Position numbers and translations under genes: made by a program
Origin: Nitrobacter sp047149785
GTDB taxonomy: Bacteria > Pseudomonadota > Alphaproteobacteria > Rhizobiales > Xanthobacteraceae
Length of the DNA: 64,000 nucleotides
Reading direction: 5' to 3'
NCBI RefSeq assembly: GCF_047149785.1
Contig: NZ_BAAGBE010000001.1
Coordinates: forward strand, 2,976,001-3,040,000
The notes under the pieces: generated by a model
Database searches by the model: none
What the model was told of the DNA's origin: nothing
What the model saw: the letters and a program-made list of their open reading frames with translations, nothing else
In this document: piece by piece, positions 29,067 to 36,536 of the stretch
Layout: each line of letters begins with the position of its first letter
Numbering within the stretch: position 1 is the stretch's first letter

Positions 29067-30068
29067 ATGCCGGTGAAGAAGAAGCCTCTGGTCGTCGTCA
29101 CGCGCAAGCTGCCGGATTCGATCGAGACCCGCATGCGCGAACTGTTCGACGCGCGGCTCAATCTCGACGACCAGCCGATGACGCCGGAACAGCTCATCGA
29201 CGCCGTCCGCTCCGCGGATATCCTTGTCTCCACGGTGACCGACGACATCACCGCGGCCGTGCTGAATCAACCGGACTGCAAGCTGAGGCTGATCGCGCAG
29301 TTCGGCAACGGCGTCGACAATATCGATGTCGTCGCCGCGCACGAGCGCGGCATCACCGTCACCAACACGCCGAAAGTTCTCACCGAAGACACCGCCGACA
29401 TGACCATGGCGCTGATTCTGGCGGTGCCGCGCCGCTTCATCGAGGGCGCGGCGCTATTGACCGCCGGCGGCGACTGGCCGGGCTGGTCGCCGACCTGGAT
29501 GCTCGGCCGGCGGCTGGGCGGCAAGCGGCTCGGCATCATCGGCATGGGCCGCATCGGCCAGGCGGTGGCGCGCCGCGCCCGCGCTTTTGGCCTGCAGATC
29601 CACTACCACAACCGCAAACCTGTGGCGCCGAAGATCGCCGACGAGCTTGGCGCGACCTACTGGGATTCGCTCGACCAGATGCTGGCGCGGATGGACATCA
29701 TCTCGGTGAACTGTCCGCATACCCCGGCCACCTTCCATCTGTTGTCGGCGCGCCGCCTCAAGCTGATCCGCAAGGACGCCTACATCGTCAACACCGCGCG
29801 CGGCACCGTCATCGACGAGGATACGCTGACCAGGCTGATCGAGGCCGGCGAGATCGCAGGCGCGGCGCTCGACGTGTTCGAGCACGAACCCGCCGTCAAC
29901 CCGCGGCTGGTCCGCCTCGCCAAGGCCGGCAAGGTGGTGCTGCTGCCGCATATGGGCTCGGCCACCATCGAGGGCCGCGTCGAGATGGGCGAGAAGGTCA
30001 TCATCAACATCCGCACCTTCCTCGACGCCCACAAGCCGCCGGACCGCGTGCTGCCGAGCATGTTGTGA
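29067..30068 (+). CDS. D-isomer-specific 2-hydroxyacid dehydrogenase (glyoxylate reductase-like)
   Basis: 333 residues. Split catalytic domain with an inserted NAD(P)-binding Rossmann domain (about 110-290; GMGRIGQAVARRARAFG). The catalytic set is visible: Arg in NTARGTVIDEDTL, Glu in ALDVFEHEP and His in LLPHMGSAT. It most resembles glyoxylate/hydroxypyruvate reductase (GyaR/GhrB type), which reduces glyoxylate to glycolate; the substrate is not certain from sequence. The ATG at 29067 follows AATCGAGCAACAG with a weak ribosome-binding site; upstream codons run into repeat A. It converges on the moeB-like gene. Confidence 0.9.
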   Translation: MPVKKKPLVVVTRKLPDSIETRMRELFDARLNLDDQPMTPEQLIDAVRSADILVSTVTDDITAAVLNQPDCKLRLIAQFGNGVDNIDVVAAHERGITVTNTPKVLTEDTADMTMALILAVPRRFIEGAALLTAGGDWPGWSPTWMLGRRLGGKRLGIIGMGRIGQAVARRARAFGLQIHYHNRKPVAPKIADELGATYWDSLDQMLARMDIISVNCPHTPATFHLLSARRLKLIRKDAYIVNTARGTVIDEDTLTRLIEAGEIAGAALDVFEHEPAVNPRLVRLAKAGKVVLLPHMGSATIEGRVEMGEKVIINIRTFLDAHKPPDRVLPSML

Positions 30069-30100
30069 AGGCATTGAGGCGCGTAGCGGCCACCGTTTCA

Positions 30101-30125
30101 CCCTCTCCCGCAAGGGGAGAGGGTT
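30101..30125. repeat. Short family E hairpin, possible bidirectional terminator
   Basis: CCCTCTCCC pairs with GGGGAGAGGG around a GCAA loop and is followed by TTT. It lies between the convergent dehydrogenase and moeB-like genes, so it may end both transcripts. Confidence 0.5.
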
Positions 30126-30128
30126 TCG

Positions 30129-30385
30129 GCGTCAGCGATACGCGCTCAAATCGGTGATGGTCGGATGATCGCCGTTGAGCGGGTTCGACGGATCGCGCCG
30201 GTAGTGCAGCGTCTCGAACCGCATCGCGCGCGCGTCCACCATCAACAGGGCGGCTTAGTCGAATCTCCGACACTCATGGAGCGTCAGCGATACGCGCTCA
30301 AATCGGTGATGGTCGGGTGATCGCCGTTGAGCGGGTTCGACGGATCGCGCCGGTAGTGCAGCGTCTCGAACCGCATCGCGCGCGC
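30129..30385 (-). repeat. Tandem duplication of the 3' end of the moeB-like gene
   Basis: Bases 30129-30233 and 30281-30385 are 105-bp direct repeats at a 152-bp interval, with one mismatch seen (A at 30158 against G at 30310). Both encode the normal C-terminal end of the HesA/MoeB protein followed by its TGA. Only the copy distal to the gene body keeps the intact join LLMVDARAMRFETLHYR; the proximal copy is missing a net 11 bp there. Confidence 0.85.
30132..30254 (-). pseudogene. Detached intact C-terminal coding segment of the moeB-like gene
   Basis: Reading the minus strand, this segment encodes LLMVDARAMRFETLHYRRD, then NPLNGDHPTITDLSAYR and a TGA (30132-30134). That is the expected family C-terminus. 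It is out of reach of the main frame, which stops at 30255, and has no start of its own. It marks what the original gene end looked like. Confidence 0.75.
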
Positions 30386-31073
30386 ATAGCCGCCCCACCA
30401 GCCCCTCGCCGAATCCGACGATCTCGCGAATGACCTCCAGCGCCGTCATCGAACCCAGCACGCCGGCCAGCGCGCCGACGATTCCGGCCTGCTGGCAGCT
30501 CGGCACCGTGCCCTCGGGCGGCGGTTCGGGGAAAAGGCAGCGATAGGTCGGGTTGAACTCGCCGTCGGCATTTTTTTCGTGAGCGCGGATCGTCGTCAGC
30601 GTGCCGTCGAACACACCCAACGCGGCGGTGACCAGCGGCTTTCTCGCCAGAAAGCAGGCATCCGCCACCAGATAGCGCGTGGCGAAATTGTCCGAGCCGT
30701 CGGCGACAAGGTCATAATCCGCCAGCAGCGACAGCGCGTTCGCCGCATCCAGCCGCATGTGGTGGGCGCGGAATACGACGTGCGGGTTGAGCGCGCGGAT
30801 CTTGTCCGCGGCGCTTTCGACCTTGGGACTGCCGATGTCCGGCGTCGCGTGAATGATCTGGCGCTGCAGATTCGACAGCGTCACCACGTCGTCGTCGATC
30901 ACGCCGAGCGTGCCGACACCGGCGGCGGCCAGATACATCAACGCCGGCGCGCCGAGACCGCCGGCTCCGATCATCAGCACGCGCGCGTTGCGCAACGCGT
31001 TCTGGCCGGGGCCACCGACCTCGCGCATCACGATGTGGCGGGCATAGCGTTCAAGTTCGTCGGCGCTCAGCAT
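30255..31073 (-). CDS. moeB: HesA/MoeB/ThiF-family adenylyltransferase with frameshifted C-terminus
   Basis: 272 residues. E1-like enzyme that adenylates the C-terminal Gly-Gly of MoaD or ThiS, for molybdopterin or thiamine sulfur transfer. ATP-binding IGAGGLGAPALMYLAAAG (about 36-53), the Arg finger in DDDVVTLSNLQRQ (about 60-72) and the substrate segment VADGSDNFATRY (about 126-137) are intact. After GFGEGLVGRL (about residue 230) a net 11-bp loss shifts the frame; the last ~42 residues (ARDAVRDAALPARS..) are out-of-frame readings of the normal tail. The adenylation core survives, so partial function is possible. MoeB versus ThiF cannot be settled here. Confidence 0.8.
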   Translation of the reverse strand: MLSADELERYARHIVMREVGGPGQNALRNARVLMIGAGGLGAPALMYLAAAGVGTLGVIDDDVVTLSNLQRQIIHATPDIGSPKVESAADKIRALNPHVVFRAHHMRLDAANALSLLADYDLVADGSDNFATRYLVADACFLARKPLVTAALGVFDGTLTTIRAHEKNADGEFNPTYRCLFPEPPPEGTVPSCQQAGIVGALAGVLGSMTALEVIREIVGFGEGLVGRLCARDAVRDAALPARSVEPAQRRSPDHHRFERVSLTLHECRRFD

Positions 31074-31164
31074 CGTCCCTGTCGTTCTCGTATCTCGATC
31101 CAGCGCCGCACACAGGCCCGAACCCGAGGGCCGCTGTTACCGACCACGCGAATGTGTTTCAATA

Positions 31165-31233
31165 TAGCGTTTTCGAGCAAAGTGGAATCCGGTTCGCGTG
31201 AAGAAAACGCGTCAGACCAAGACTCTAGCGCCG
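31165..31233 (+). repeat. Dispersed repeat family B, short copy 3
   Basis: AGCGTTTTCGAGCAAAGTGG, then ATCCGGTTCGCGTGAAGAAA and ACGCGTCAGACC, followed by ACTCTAGCGCC. A shortened form that mixes family B ends with a family C-like TCTAGCGCC tail. It lies 24 bp upstream of the ATG at 31257. Confidence 0.7.
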
Positions 31234-31256
31234 TTTCAACGGAGACGAAAGCTGTC

Positions 31257-32591
31257 ATGCGAGCGACGATCGCCGCAGTATTGATGATCGCGATCACCGC
31301 GATTTGCGCCGAGGCACGGCCTGCCGGCACGGTCGGACGCGCCGAGCCGAAACCGGCGCCCACCCACCCCGCGGTGCAAACTCCGGCCGATACCGCCAAG
31401 GCCATGACGCAGGCGGAGCGGCAGGCGCTGCAGTCCGACCTGGCATGGACCGGCCACTACAACGGCCTCATCAACGGCGAGGTCAGCGACCGTTTGATCG
31501 CAGCGATCAAGACCTTCCAGAAAGACCGTGGCGGCAAGCAGACCGGCGTGCTCAACCCGCAGGAACGCAGCGTGTTGACCACGGCCGCGCGGAAGGCGCG
31601 GAGCAATGCCGGCTGGAAGACCGTCACCGATGCCGCGACCGGCGTTCGGCTCGGCCTGCCGACGCGGCTGGCGCCGCGGCAGTCGAGCGCGGGCGACGGC
31701 ACGACATGGCGTTCGGCGACCGGCACCATCCGGATCCTGCTGACGCGCCGCAAGGACGCCGGCCTCACCACCGCGAAACTCGCCGAGTCCGAGCGAAAGG
31801 AACCGGCCGGGCGCAAGCTCGATTACAGCACGGTCAAGCCGGATTTCTTCGTGCTGTCGGGCATGCAGGGCCTGAAGAAATTCTACGTGCGCGGCCAGCT
31901 TCAGGGCGGCGAGGCGCGCGTCCTGACCATCCTCTACGATCAGGCCACCGAAGGCATCATGGAGCCCGTGGTGATCGCGATGTCGAGCGCGTTCGATCCG
32001 TTTCCCGCGGATGGTCCGCCGCCGCGCAAGATTGTGGAGTACGGGACGGGCGTCATCGTCAGCAGCGACGGCGCGATCGTCACCGGCAGCGACGTCGCCG
32101 ACGAATGCCGGTCGATCGTCGTCGCGGGCCACGGCAACGCCGAGAGGATCGCAAGCGACAAGGATCACGGCCTCGCGCTGCTGCGCATCTACGGCGCGCA
32201 TGGATTGAAGCCGATCGCGCTCGATGGCGGCTCAGCCAAGGGCAGCCTCGAACTCGTCGGCATCACCGACCCGCAAAACCAGGGCGGCGGCTCCGCGGTG
32301 AGCCGCGTCAAGACATCGGTTGCGCAAGGAGGAGGCAGCGAACCGGCGCTATCTCCAGCGCCCGCGCCCGGTTTTTCCGGCGCTGCCGCACTCGACGCAA
32401 GCGGAAAGTTCGCGGGTCTCGTGCTGTTGAAGCCGGCGACGGTCGCCGGCCCCGCCGTGCAGACCGCCGAGGCCGTGCTCGCTCCCGCCGAGACCGTGCG
32501 GGCATTTCTGAAAGCGAACAAGGTGACGCCTGCAAGCGAATCGTCCGACGCCAAAGCCGCGGTGGTCCGCGTGATCTGCGTGCGGAAGTAG
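31257..32591 (+). CDS. Exported peptidoglycan-binding/trypsin-like protein, probably inactive as a protease
   Basis: 444 residues. A signal peptide (MRATIAAVLMIAITAICAEA, cut near residue 20) is followed by a peptidoglycan-binding-1-like domain (about 48-95; LQSDLAWTGHYNGLINGEVS, AIKTFQKDRGGKQTGVL), a middle beta-rich region, then a trypsin-like fold (about 260-435). In that fold GTGVIVSSDGAIVTGSDV carries Asp where HtrA-type proteases have the catalytic His; Asp (SDKDHGLALLRI) and Ser (PGFSGAAALD) positions are still seen. It probably binds the envelope rather than cutting. The frame is open back to 30579, overlapping moeB antisense, but the signal peptide fixes the start at 31257. Function unknown. 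Confidence 0.82.
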   Translation: MRATIAAVLMIAITAICAEARPAGTVGRAEPKPAPTHPAVQTPADTAKAMTQAERQALQSDLAWTGHYNGLINGEVSDRLIAAIKTFQKDRGGKQTGVLNPQERSVLTTAARKARSNAGWKTVTDAATGVRLGLPTRLAPRQSSAGDGTTWRSATGTIRILLTRRKDAGLTTAKLAESERKEPAGRKLDYSTVKPDFFVLSGMQGLKKFYVRGQLQGGEARVLTILYDQATEGIMEPVVIAMSSAFDPFPADGPPPRKIVEYGTGVIVSSDGAIVTGSDVADECRSIVVAGHGNAERIASDKDHGLALLRIYGAHGLKPIALDGGSAKGSLELVGITDPQNQGGGSAVSRVKTSVAQGGGSEPALSPAPAPGFSGAAALDASGKFAGLVLLKPATVAGPAVQTAEAVLAPAETVRAFLKANKVTPASESSDAKAAVVRVICVRK

Positions 32592-32602
32592 GCGACTGAA
32601 AT

Positions 32603-32700
32603 GAAGAGCATCACGTCATTGCGAGCGTAGCGAAGCAATCCAGACGTTCTTTTGCTCTGGATTGCTTCGCTACGCTCGCAATGACGCATTGAGGCTCTTC
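32603..32700. repeat. Perfect 30-bp inverted repeat (family F)
   Basis: The left arm 32614-32643 (CGTCATTGCGAGCGTAGCGA..) and the right arm 32657-32686 are exact reverse complements around a 13-nt loop, with outer GAAGAGC/GCTCTTC arms. It lies between the convergent exported-protein gene and mutM and probably also ends transcription. The CATTGCGAGCGTAGCGAAGC motif is a well-known intergenic repeat in Bradyrhizobium relatives. Confidence 0.85.
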
Positions 32701-32725
32701 AACCGTAACTCATCTCGGTTTGCTC

Positions 32726-33607
32726 CTACTTCTGACAACTCGGGCACCAGAACGTCGAGCGCCCGTTCTGGGTGAAGCGCTTCACCGTGCCCTTGCATCC
32801 GGGGGTGCGGCACTTGTCGCCCTCGCGGTCGTAGACCTGAAACGAATGCTGGAAGTAGCCGAGTTCGCCCGTGGTCTGCCGATGGTCGCGCAACGAGGAG
32901 CCGCCGGCCTTGATCGCCTGGTTGAGCACATCGTGAATGGCCTCGACCAGCCGGCCGGCGCGCCCGGACGGCGCGCCCGTTTTCAGGGCCAGCGTCGCGG
33001 CGAGACGGCGCGGCGACAGATGCGCGCGAAACAGCGCCTCGCAGACATAGATATTGCCGAGCCCCGCGACCACGCGCTGGTCGAGCAGCGCGGCCTTCAG
33101 GCTGGTTTTCTTGTCGCGGCACGAACGCGCCAGCATCGCCGCGTCGAATGCGTTGCCGAGCGGCTCCGGACCGAGCCCTTTCAGCAGCGGCTCGTCGTCG
33201 AGCGCCTCGCGGGCGACGACCTTCATATAGCCGAAGCGGCGCGGATCGTTGAACACGATCTCGGCGCCGGACGACATCGTAAAACTCACGTGATCGTGGG
33301 CGCGTCTCTCATCGCGCGGAAAATGAAAATCGCCCGGCGCCGTGGCGCCCGCCGCATCGATCACACGGAACGAGCCGGACATGCCCAGGTGCATCAGCAG
33401 CACGTCGCCGGATGCGAGGTCCGCCAGCAGGTATTTTGCGCGCCGCCCGAGCCCGGTCACGGCCTGCCCTTCCAGGCGGGCGACGAAATCTTTCTGGAAC
33501 GGAAAGCGCAGGTCCTTGCGACGGGCCTCGGCGCGCAGGATGGTCGCGCCTTCCATCGCGGGCTGCAAGCCGCGGCGCACGGTTTCGACCTCGGGCAGTT
33601 CGGGCAT
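32726..33607 (-). CDS. mutM: Formamidopyrimidine-DNA glycosylase MutM (Fpg)
   Basis: 293-residue bifunctional glycosylase/AP lyase removing 8-oxoguanine. MPELPEVETVRRGL gives the N-terminal Pro nucleophile and the catalytic Glu; the beta-hairpin Lys is in RRAKYLL; the helix-two-turn-helix contains GLGNIYVCEALF; and the C-terminal zinc finger has cysteines in KCRTPGCKG and FWCPSCQK. The first pair has spacing Cx4C rather than Cx2C, seen in related alphaproteobacteria. ATG at 33607. It is followed on its strand by the family F repeat. Confidence 0.96.
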   Translation of the reverse strand: MPELPEVETVRRGLQPAMEGATILRAEARRKDLRFPFQKDFVARLEGQAVTGLGRRAKYLLADLASGDVLLMHLGMSGSFRVIDAAGATAPGDFHFPRDERRAHDHVSFTMSSGAEIVFNDPRRFGYMKVVAREALDDEPLLKGLGPEPLGNAFDAAMLARSCRDKKTSLKAALLDQRVVAGLGNIYVCEALFRAHLSPRRLAATLALKTGAPSGRAGRLVEAIHDVLNQAIKAGGSSLRDHRQTTGELGYFQHSFQVYDREGDKCRTPGCKGTVKRFTQNGRSTFWCPSCQK

Positions 33608-33640
33608 CGGTCGGCTCGGTTCGTATGATTGTTCGGCGTC

Positions 33641-34021
33641 CTATTCCGTCTCCGCCTCACGCTCGCTGAAAACCAGCCCGTTGTAGAACGGGTCGGTCAC
33701 GGTCATGGTGGTGGCGCCCCAGGGCTGACGGACCAGCCCGGGCCGCGCATAACCATATTGTTTGGCCAACAGCCTCGCCTGGTACTCGGCAAGCCCCGTC
33801 GTCTCGATGATGACCCGCGCGCCGGGCGCGCAGTCGCCGTGATGCTCGCTGAGATGCAACACCACCGAGTCCAGCGAAAGGCCCATGTAGAGCGGCAGGT
33901 CCGGCTCGAACCGATGCTCGAAATCGACCTTGAAGCCGAGAAAATCGAGGTAAAATTCCCGCGCCTTGCGGATATCGAACATTCGCAGGATCGGGGTTGC
34001 GCTGGTGAACTGCGTGGGCAT
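33641..34021 (-). CDS. VOC/glyoxalase-fold protein (bleomycin-resistance-like)
   Basis: 126 residues, one vicinal-oxygen-chelate unit. Paired beta-alpha-beta-beta-beta motifs: ATPILRMFDIRKAREFYLDF at the N-terminus, SVVLHLSEHHGD in the middle and TTMTVTDPFYNGLVFSE at the C-terminus. Candidate metal or ligand residues are His in LHLSEHH and Glu near the end. Bleomycin-binding proteins and many uncharacterised VOC proteins share this outline; resistance is not shown. ATG at 34021. It lies 33 bp upstream of mutM on the same strand, divergent from ubiE. Confidence 0.8.
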   Translation of the reverse strand: MPTQFTSATPILRMFDIRKAREFYLDFLGFKVDFEHRFEPDLPLYMGLSLDSVVLHLSEHHGDCAPGARVIIETTGLAEYQARLLAKQYGYARPGLVRQPWGATTMTVTDPFYNGLVFSEREAETE

Positions 34022-34142
34022 GGCGCTTTCTCTCGATGTCGCCGGTTAACCACTGTCGGACGGCGATCCGTCTTCAGATGGACCTCGCTTGTAGCGCAGC
34101 GCAGCATGGCAGGCTATGGTCCGGACCATGGAGAGCACGGGC

Positions 34143-34904
34143 ATGGATGGAAAGGACCAGACGACGCATTTCGGCTTCAGGGACGTTGCCGTGGAGGACA
34201 AGCAGCCGCTGGTGAACGAGGTGTTCCACAGCGTGGCGCGGCGCTACGACCTGATGAACGACCTGATGTCCGGCGGGCTGCACCGCGTCTGGAAGGACGT
34301 GATGATCACGGCGCTGAACCCGCCGCGCGGCGATGCACCGTTCGCGCTGCTCGACGTCGCCGGCGGCACCGGCGATATCGCCTTTCGCGCGGCCAAGGCC
34401 GCCGGCCGCGGATTCCGGGCCACCGTCTGCGACATTAATCCGGACATGCTCGCGGTCGGCCGCGAGCGCGCGGTCAAGGCGCATCTCGATGATCGGGTAT
34501 CGTTCGTCGAAGGCAACGCCGAAACATTGGCATTCGCGGACCGCAGTTTCGACGCCTACACCATCGCGTTCGGAATCCGCAACGTGCCGCGCATCGATGC
34601 CGCGCTGCGCGAGGCGTTTCGGGTGCTGAAGCCGGGCAGCCGGTTTCTCTGCCTCGAATTCTCCACCGTCGACGTGCCCGGCCTCGAGAAGATCTACGAG
34701 CTGTTTTCCTTCAAGGTGATCCCGCCGCTCGGCCGCGCCGTCACCGGCGATGCCGGCTCCTATCAGTATCTCGTCGAATCGATCCGCAAGTTTCCGAAGC
34801 CCGACGCCTTCGCCGACATGATCCGCGACGCCGGCTTTGCGCGGGTCAACTGGCAGATTCTCTCCGGCGGCATCGTCGCGCTGCATTCGGGCTGGCGTTT
34901 GTGA
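34143..34904 (+). CDS. ubiE: Ubiquinone C-methyltransferase UbiE
   Basis: 253-residue SAM-dependent C-methyltransferase of ubiquinone synthesis (2-methoxy-6-polyprenyl-1,4-benzoquinol methylase). Signature segments: VFHSVARRYDLMNDLMSGGLHRVWK near the start, the SAM loop LLDVAGGTGDIAFRA, ITIAFGIRN-type motif (YTIAFGIRNVPRI), and a C-terminal IVALHSGWRL. The open frame begins at 34116 with three possible ATGs; I chose 34143 (MDGKDQTTHFGFRDV) because GGAG stands nine bases upstream and the length fits relatives. Its stop overlaps the ubiB start. Confidence 0.95.
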   Translation: MDGKDQTTHFGFRDVAVEDKQPLVNEVFHSVARRYDLMNDLMSGGLHRVWKDVMITALNPPRGDAPFALLDVAGGTGDIAFRAAKAAGRGFRATVCDINPDMLAVGRERAVKAHLDDRVSFVEGNAETLAFADRSFDAYTIAFGIRNVPRIDAALREAFRVLKPGSRFLCLEFSTVDVPGLEKIYELFSFKVIPPLGRAVTGDAGSYQYLVESIRKFPKPDAFADMIRDAGFARVNWQILSGGIVALHSGWRL

Positions 34905-36469
34905 TCTCCGCATTGACCCATGCCGCGCGGCTGGCGCGCGCCGCGTTCGTGTTCGCGCGCGAGGGCGTGTTCGGCGTGGTCGATCCCTCGCTGGTGCCGC
35001 CGCCCGGACAACTCGCGCTGCGCATGGCCCGCCTGATCGAGCGCCGCGGCGCGAAATCCGGACCGCGGCTGTCACGGGCGCTGACCCGACTCGGGCCGGC
35101 CTATCTCAAGCTCGGACAGTTCCTCGCCACGCGGCCCGACGTCGTCGGCGTCGTGATGGCGCGCGATCTGGAAAGCCTGCAGGACCGCCTGCCGCCGTTT
35201 TCGCAAGCGGAGGCCGAAGCGGTGGTCGCGGCCGCGCTGGAAAAACCGGTCACGGACGCCTTCGCAAGTTTCGGACCTTCGGTGGCGGCGGCCTCGATCG
35301 CGCAGGTTCATCGCGGCGAGGTCGAGAAGGACGGCGCCCGCAGGCAGGTCGCGATCAAGGTGCTGCGGCCCAACGTCGCCGCGCGCTTCCGCCGCGACCT
35401 GGCCGATTTCTTCTTCGTCGCCAACCAGGCCGAAGTCTATTCCGCCGAAGCGCGACGGCTGCGCCTGGTCGAAGTCATCAACACCATGTCGCGATCCGTG
35501 GCGATGGAAATGGACCTGCGGCTGGAAGCGGCCGCGCTGTCGGAGATGGCGGAGAACACCCGCGACGATCCCGACTTCCGCGTCCCCACGGTCGACTGGG
35601 ACCGCACCACCCACAACGTGCTGACGATGGAGTGGATCGACGGCATCGCGCTGAACGATCATGCGCGCCTTGCGCAATCGCACGTCGACCTGCCCGAACT
35701 CGGCCGCAAGGTGATCCAGAGCTTCCTGCGCCATGCGCTGCGCGACGGCTTCTTCCACGCCGACATGCATCCCGGCAATCTGTTCCTCGACAAGTCGGGC
35801 CGGCTGGTCGCCGTGGACTTCGGCATCATGGGGCGGCTCGGGCTGAAAGAGCGGCGCTTCCTCGCCGAGATCCTGCTCGGCTTCATCACGCGCGACTATC
35901 GCCGCGTCGCCGAGGTGCACTTCGAGGCCGGCTACGTGCCGAGCCATCACTCGGTGGAGAATTTCGCGCAAGCCATCCGCGCCATCGGCGAGCCGATCCA
36001 CAATCGCACCGCCGAGGAAATCTCGATGGCCAAGCTGCTGACGCTGCTGCTCGAGGTCACCGGCCTGTTCGACATGCAGACGCGCCCCGAACTGATCCTG
36101 CTGCAGAAGACCATGGTGGTGGTCGAAGGCGTGGCGCGCAGCTTCGATCCCAGGCTGGACATCTGGACGGTGGCCGATCCCGTGGTGCGCGAATGGATCA
36201 CGCAGAACCTTGGCCCGATGGGCCGGATGCAGAGCGCGGTGGCGGGCGCCGGCGAGCTTGGCCGGGTGCTCGGCGGGCTGCCGGCGATCGCTGCGCGAAC
36301 GGTCTCCCTCATCGAGCAGTTCGAGACGATGGCGCGCGAAGGGCTGACATTGGGGCCTCACACGATCGCGGAGATCAAGCGGGCCGAGGCGCGCAGCCAC
36401 CGCTGGAGCATCCTGGCGCTCTGGGTCATCGCGGCCGCGCTGGTCGGCCTGCTCTGGACCGCGCATTAG
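34901..36469 (+). CDS. ubiB: UbiB-type protein kinase-like ubiquinone biosynthesis protein
   Basis: 522-residue atypical kinase/ATPase of the UbiB/COQ8 family needed for early ubiquinone synthesis. The family signature KLGQFLATRPD (about 68-78), the Ala-rich loop VAAASIAQVHRGEV (about 127-140), ATP-binding Lys in QVAIKVLRPN, and the catalytic region HADMHPGNLFLD with VDFGIMGRL are all present. Two hydrophobic helices near the C-terminus (about 497-520) anchor it in the membrane. The GTG start overlaps the ubiE TGA (GTGA), so the two are coupled. Confidence 0.95.
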   Translation: MISALTHAARLARAAFVFAREGVFGVVDPSLVPPPGQLALRMARLIERRGAKSGPRLSRALTRLGPAYLKLGQFLATRPDVVGVVMARDLESLQDRLPPFSQAEAEAVVAAALEKPVTDAFASFGPSVAAASIAQVHRGEVEKDGARRQVAIKVLRPNVAARFRRDLADFFFVANQAEVYSAEARRLRLVEVINTMSRSVAMEMDLRLEAAALSEMAENTRDDPDFRVPTVDWDRTTHNVLTMEWIDGIALNDHARLAQSHVDLPELGRKVIQSFLRHALRDGFFHADMHPGNLFLDKSGRLVAVDFGIMGRLGLKERRFLAEILLGFITRDYRRVAEVHFEAGYVPSHHSVENFAQAIRAIGEPIHNRTAEEISMAKLLTLLLEVTGLFDMQTRPELILLQKTMVVVEGVARSFDPRLDIWTVADPVVREWITQNLGPMGRMQSAVAGAGELGRVLGGLPAIAARTVSLIEQFETMAREGLTLGPHTIAEIKRAEARSHRWSILALWVIAAALVGLLWTAH

Positions 36470-36536
36470 ATCCATTTGATTGCAGTGATGTCATATTTTT
36501 GCTATCAATGATGGCGCGTTTGACCGCAGGAGCGTC

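Noticed and set aside
30579..31256. N-terminal extension of the trypsin-like protein
   Set aside because: It runs antisense through the moeB-like gene and repeat B; a clear signal peptide starts at 31257.
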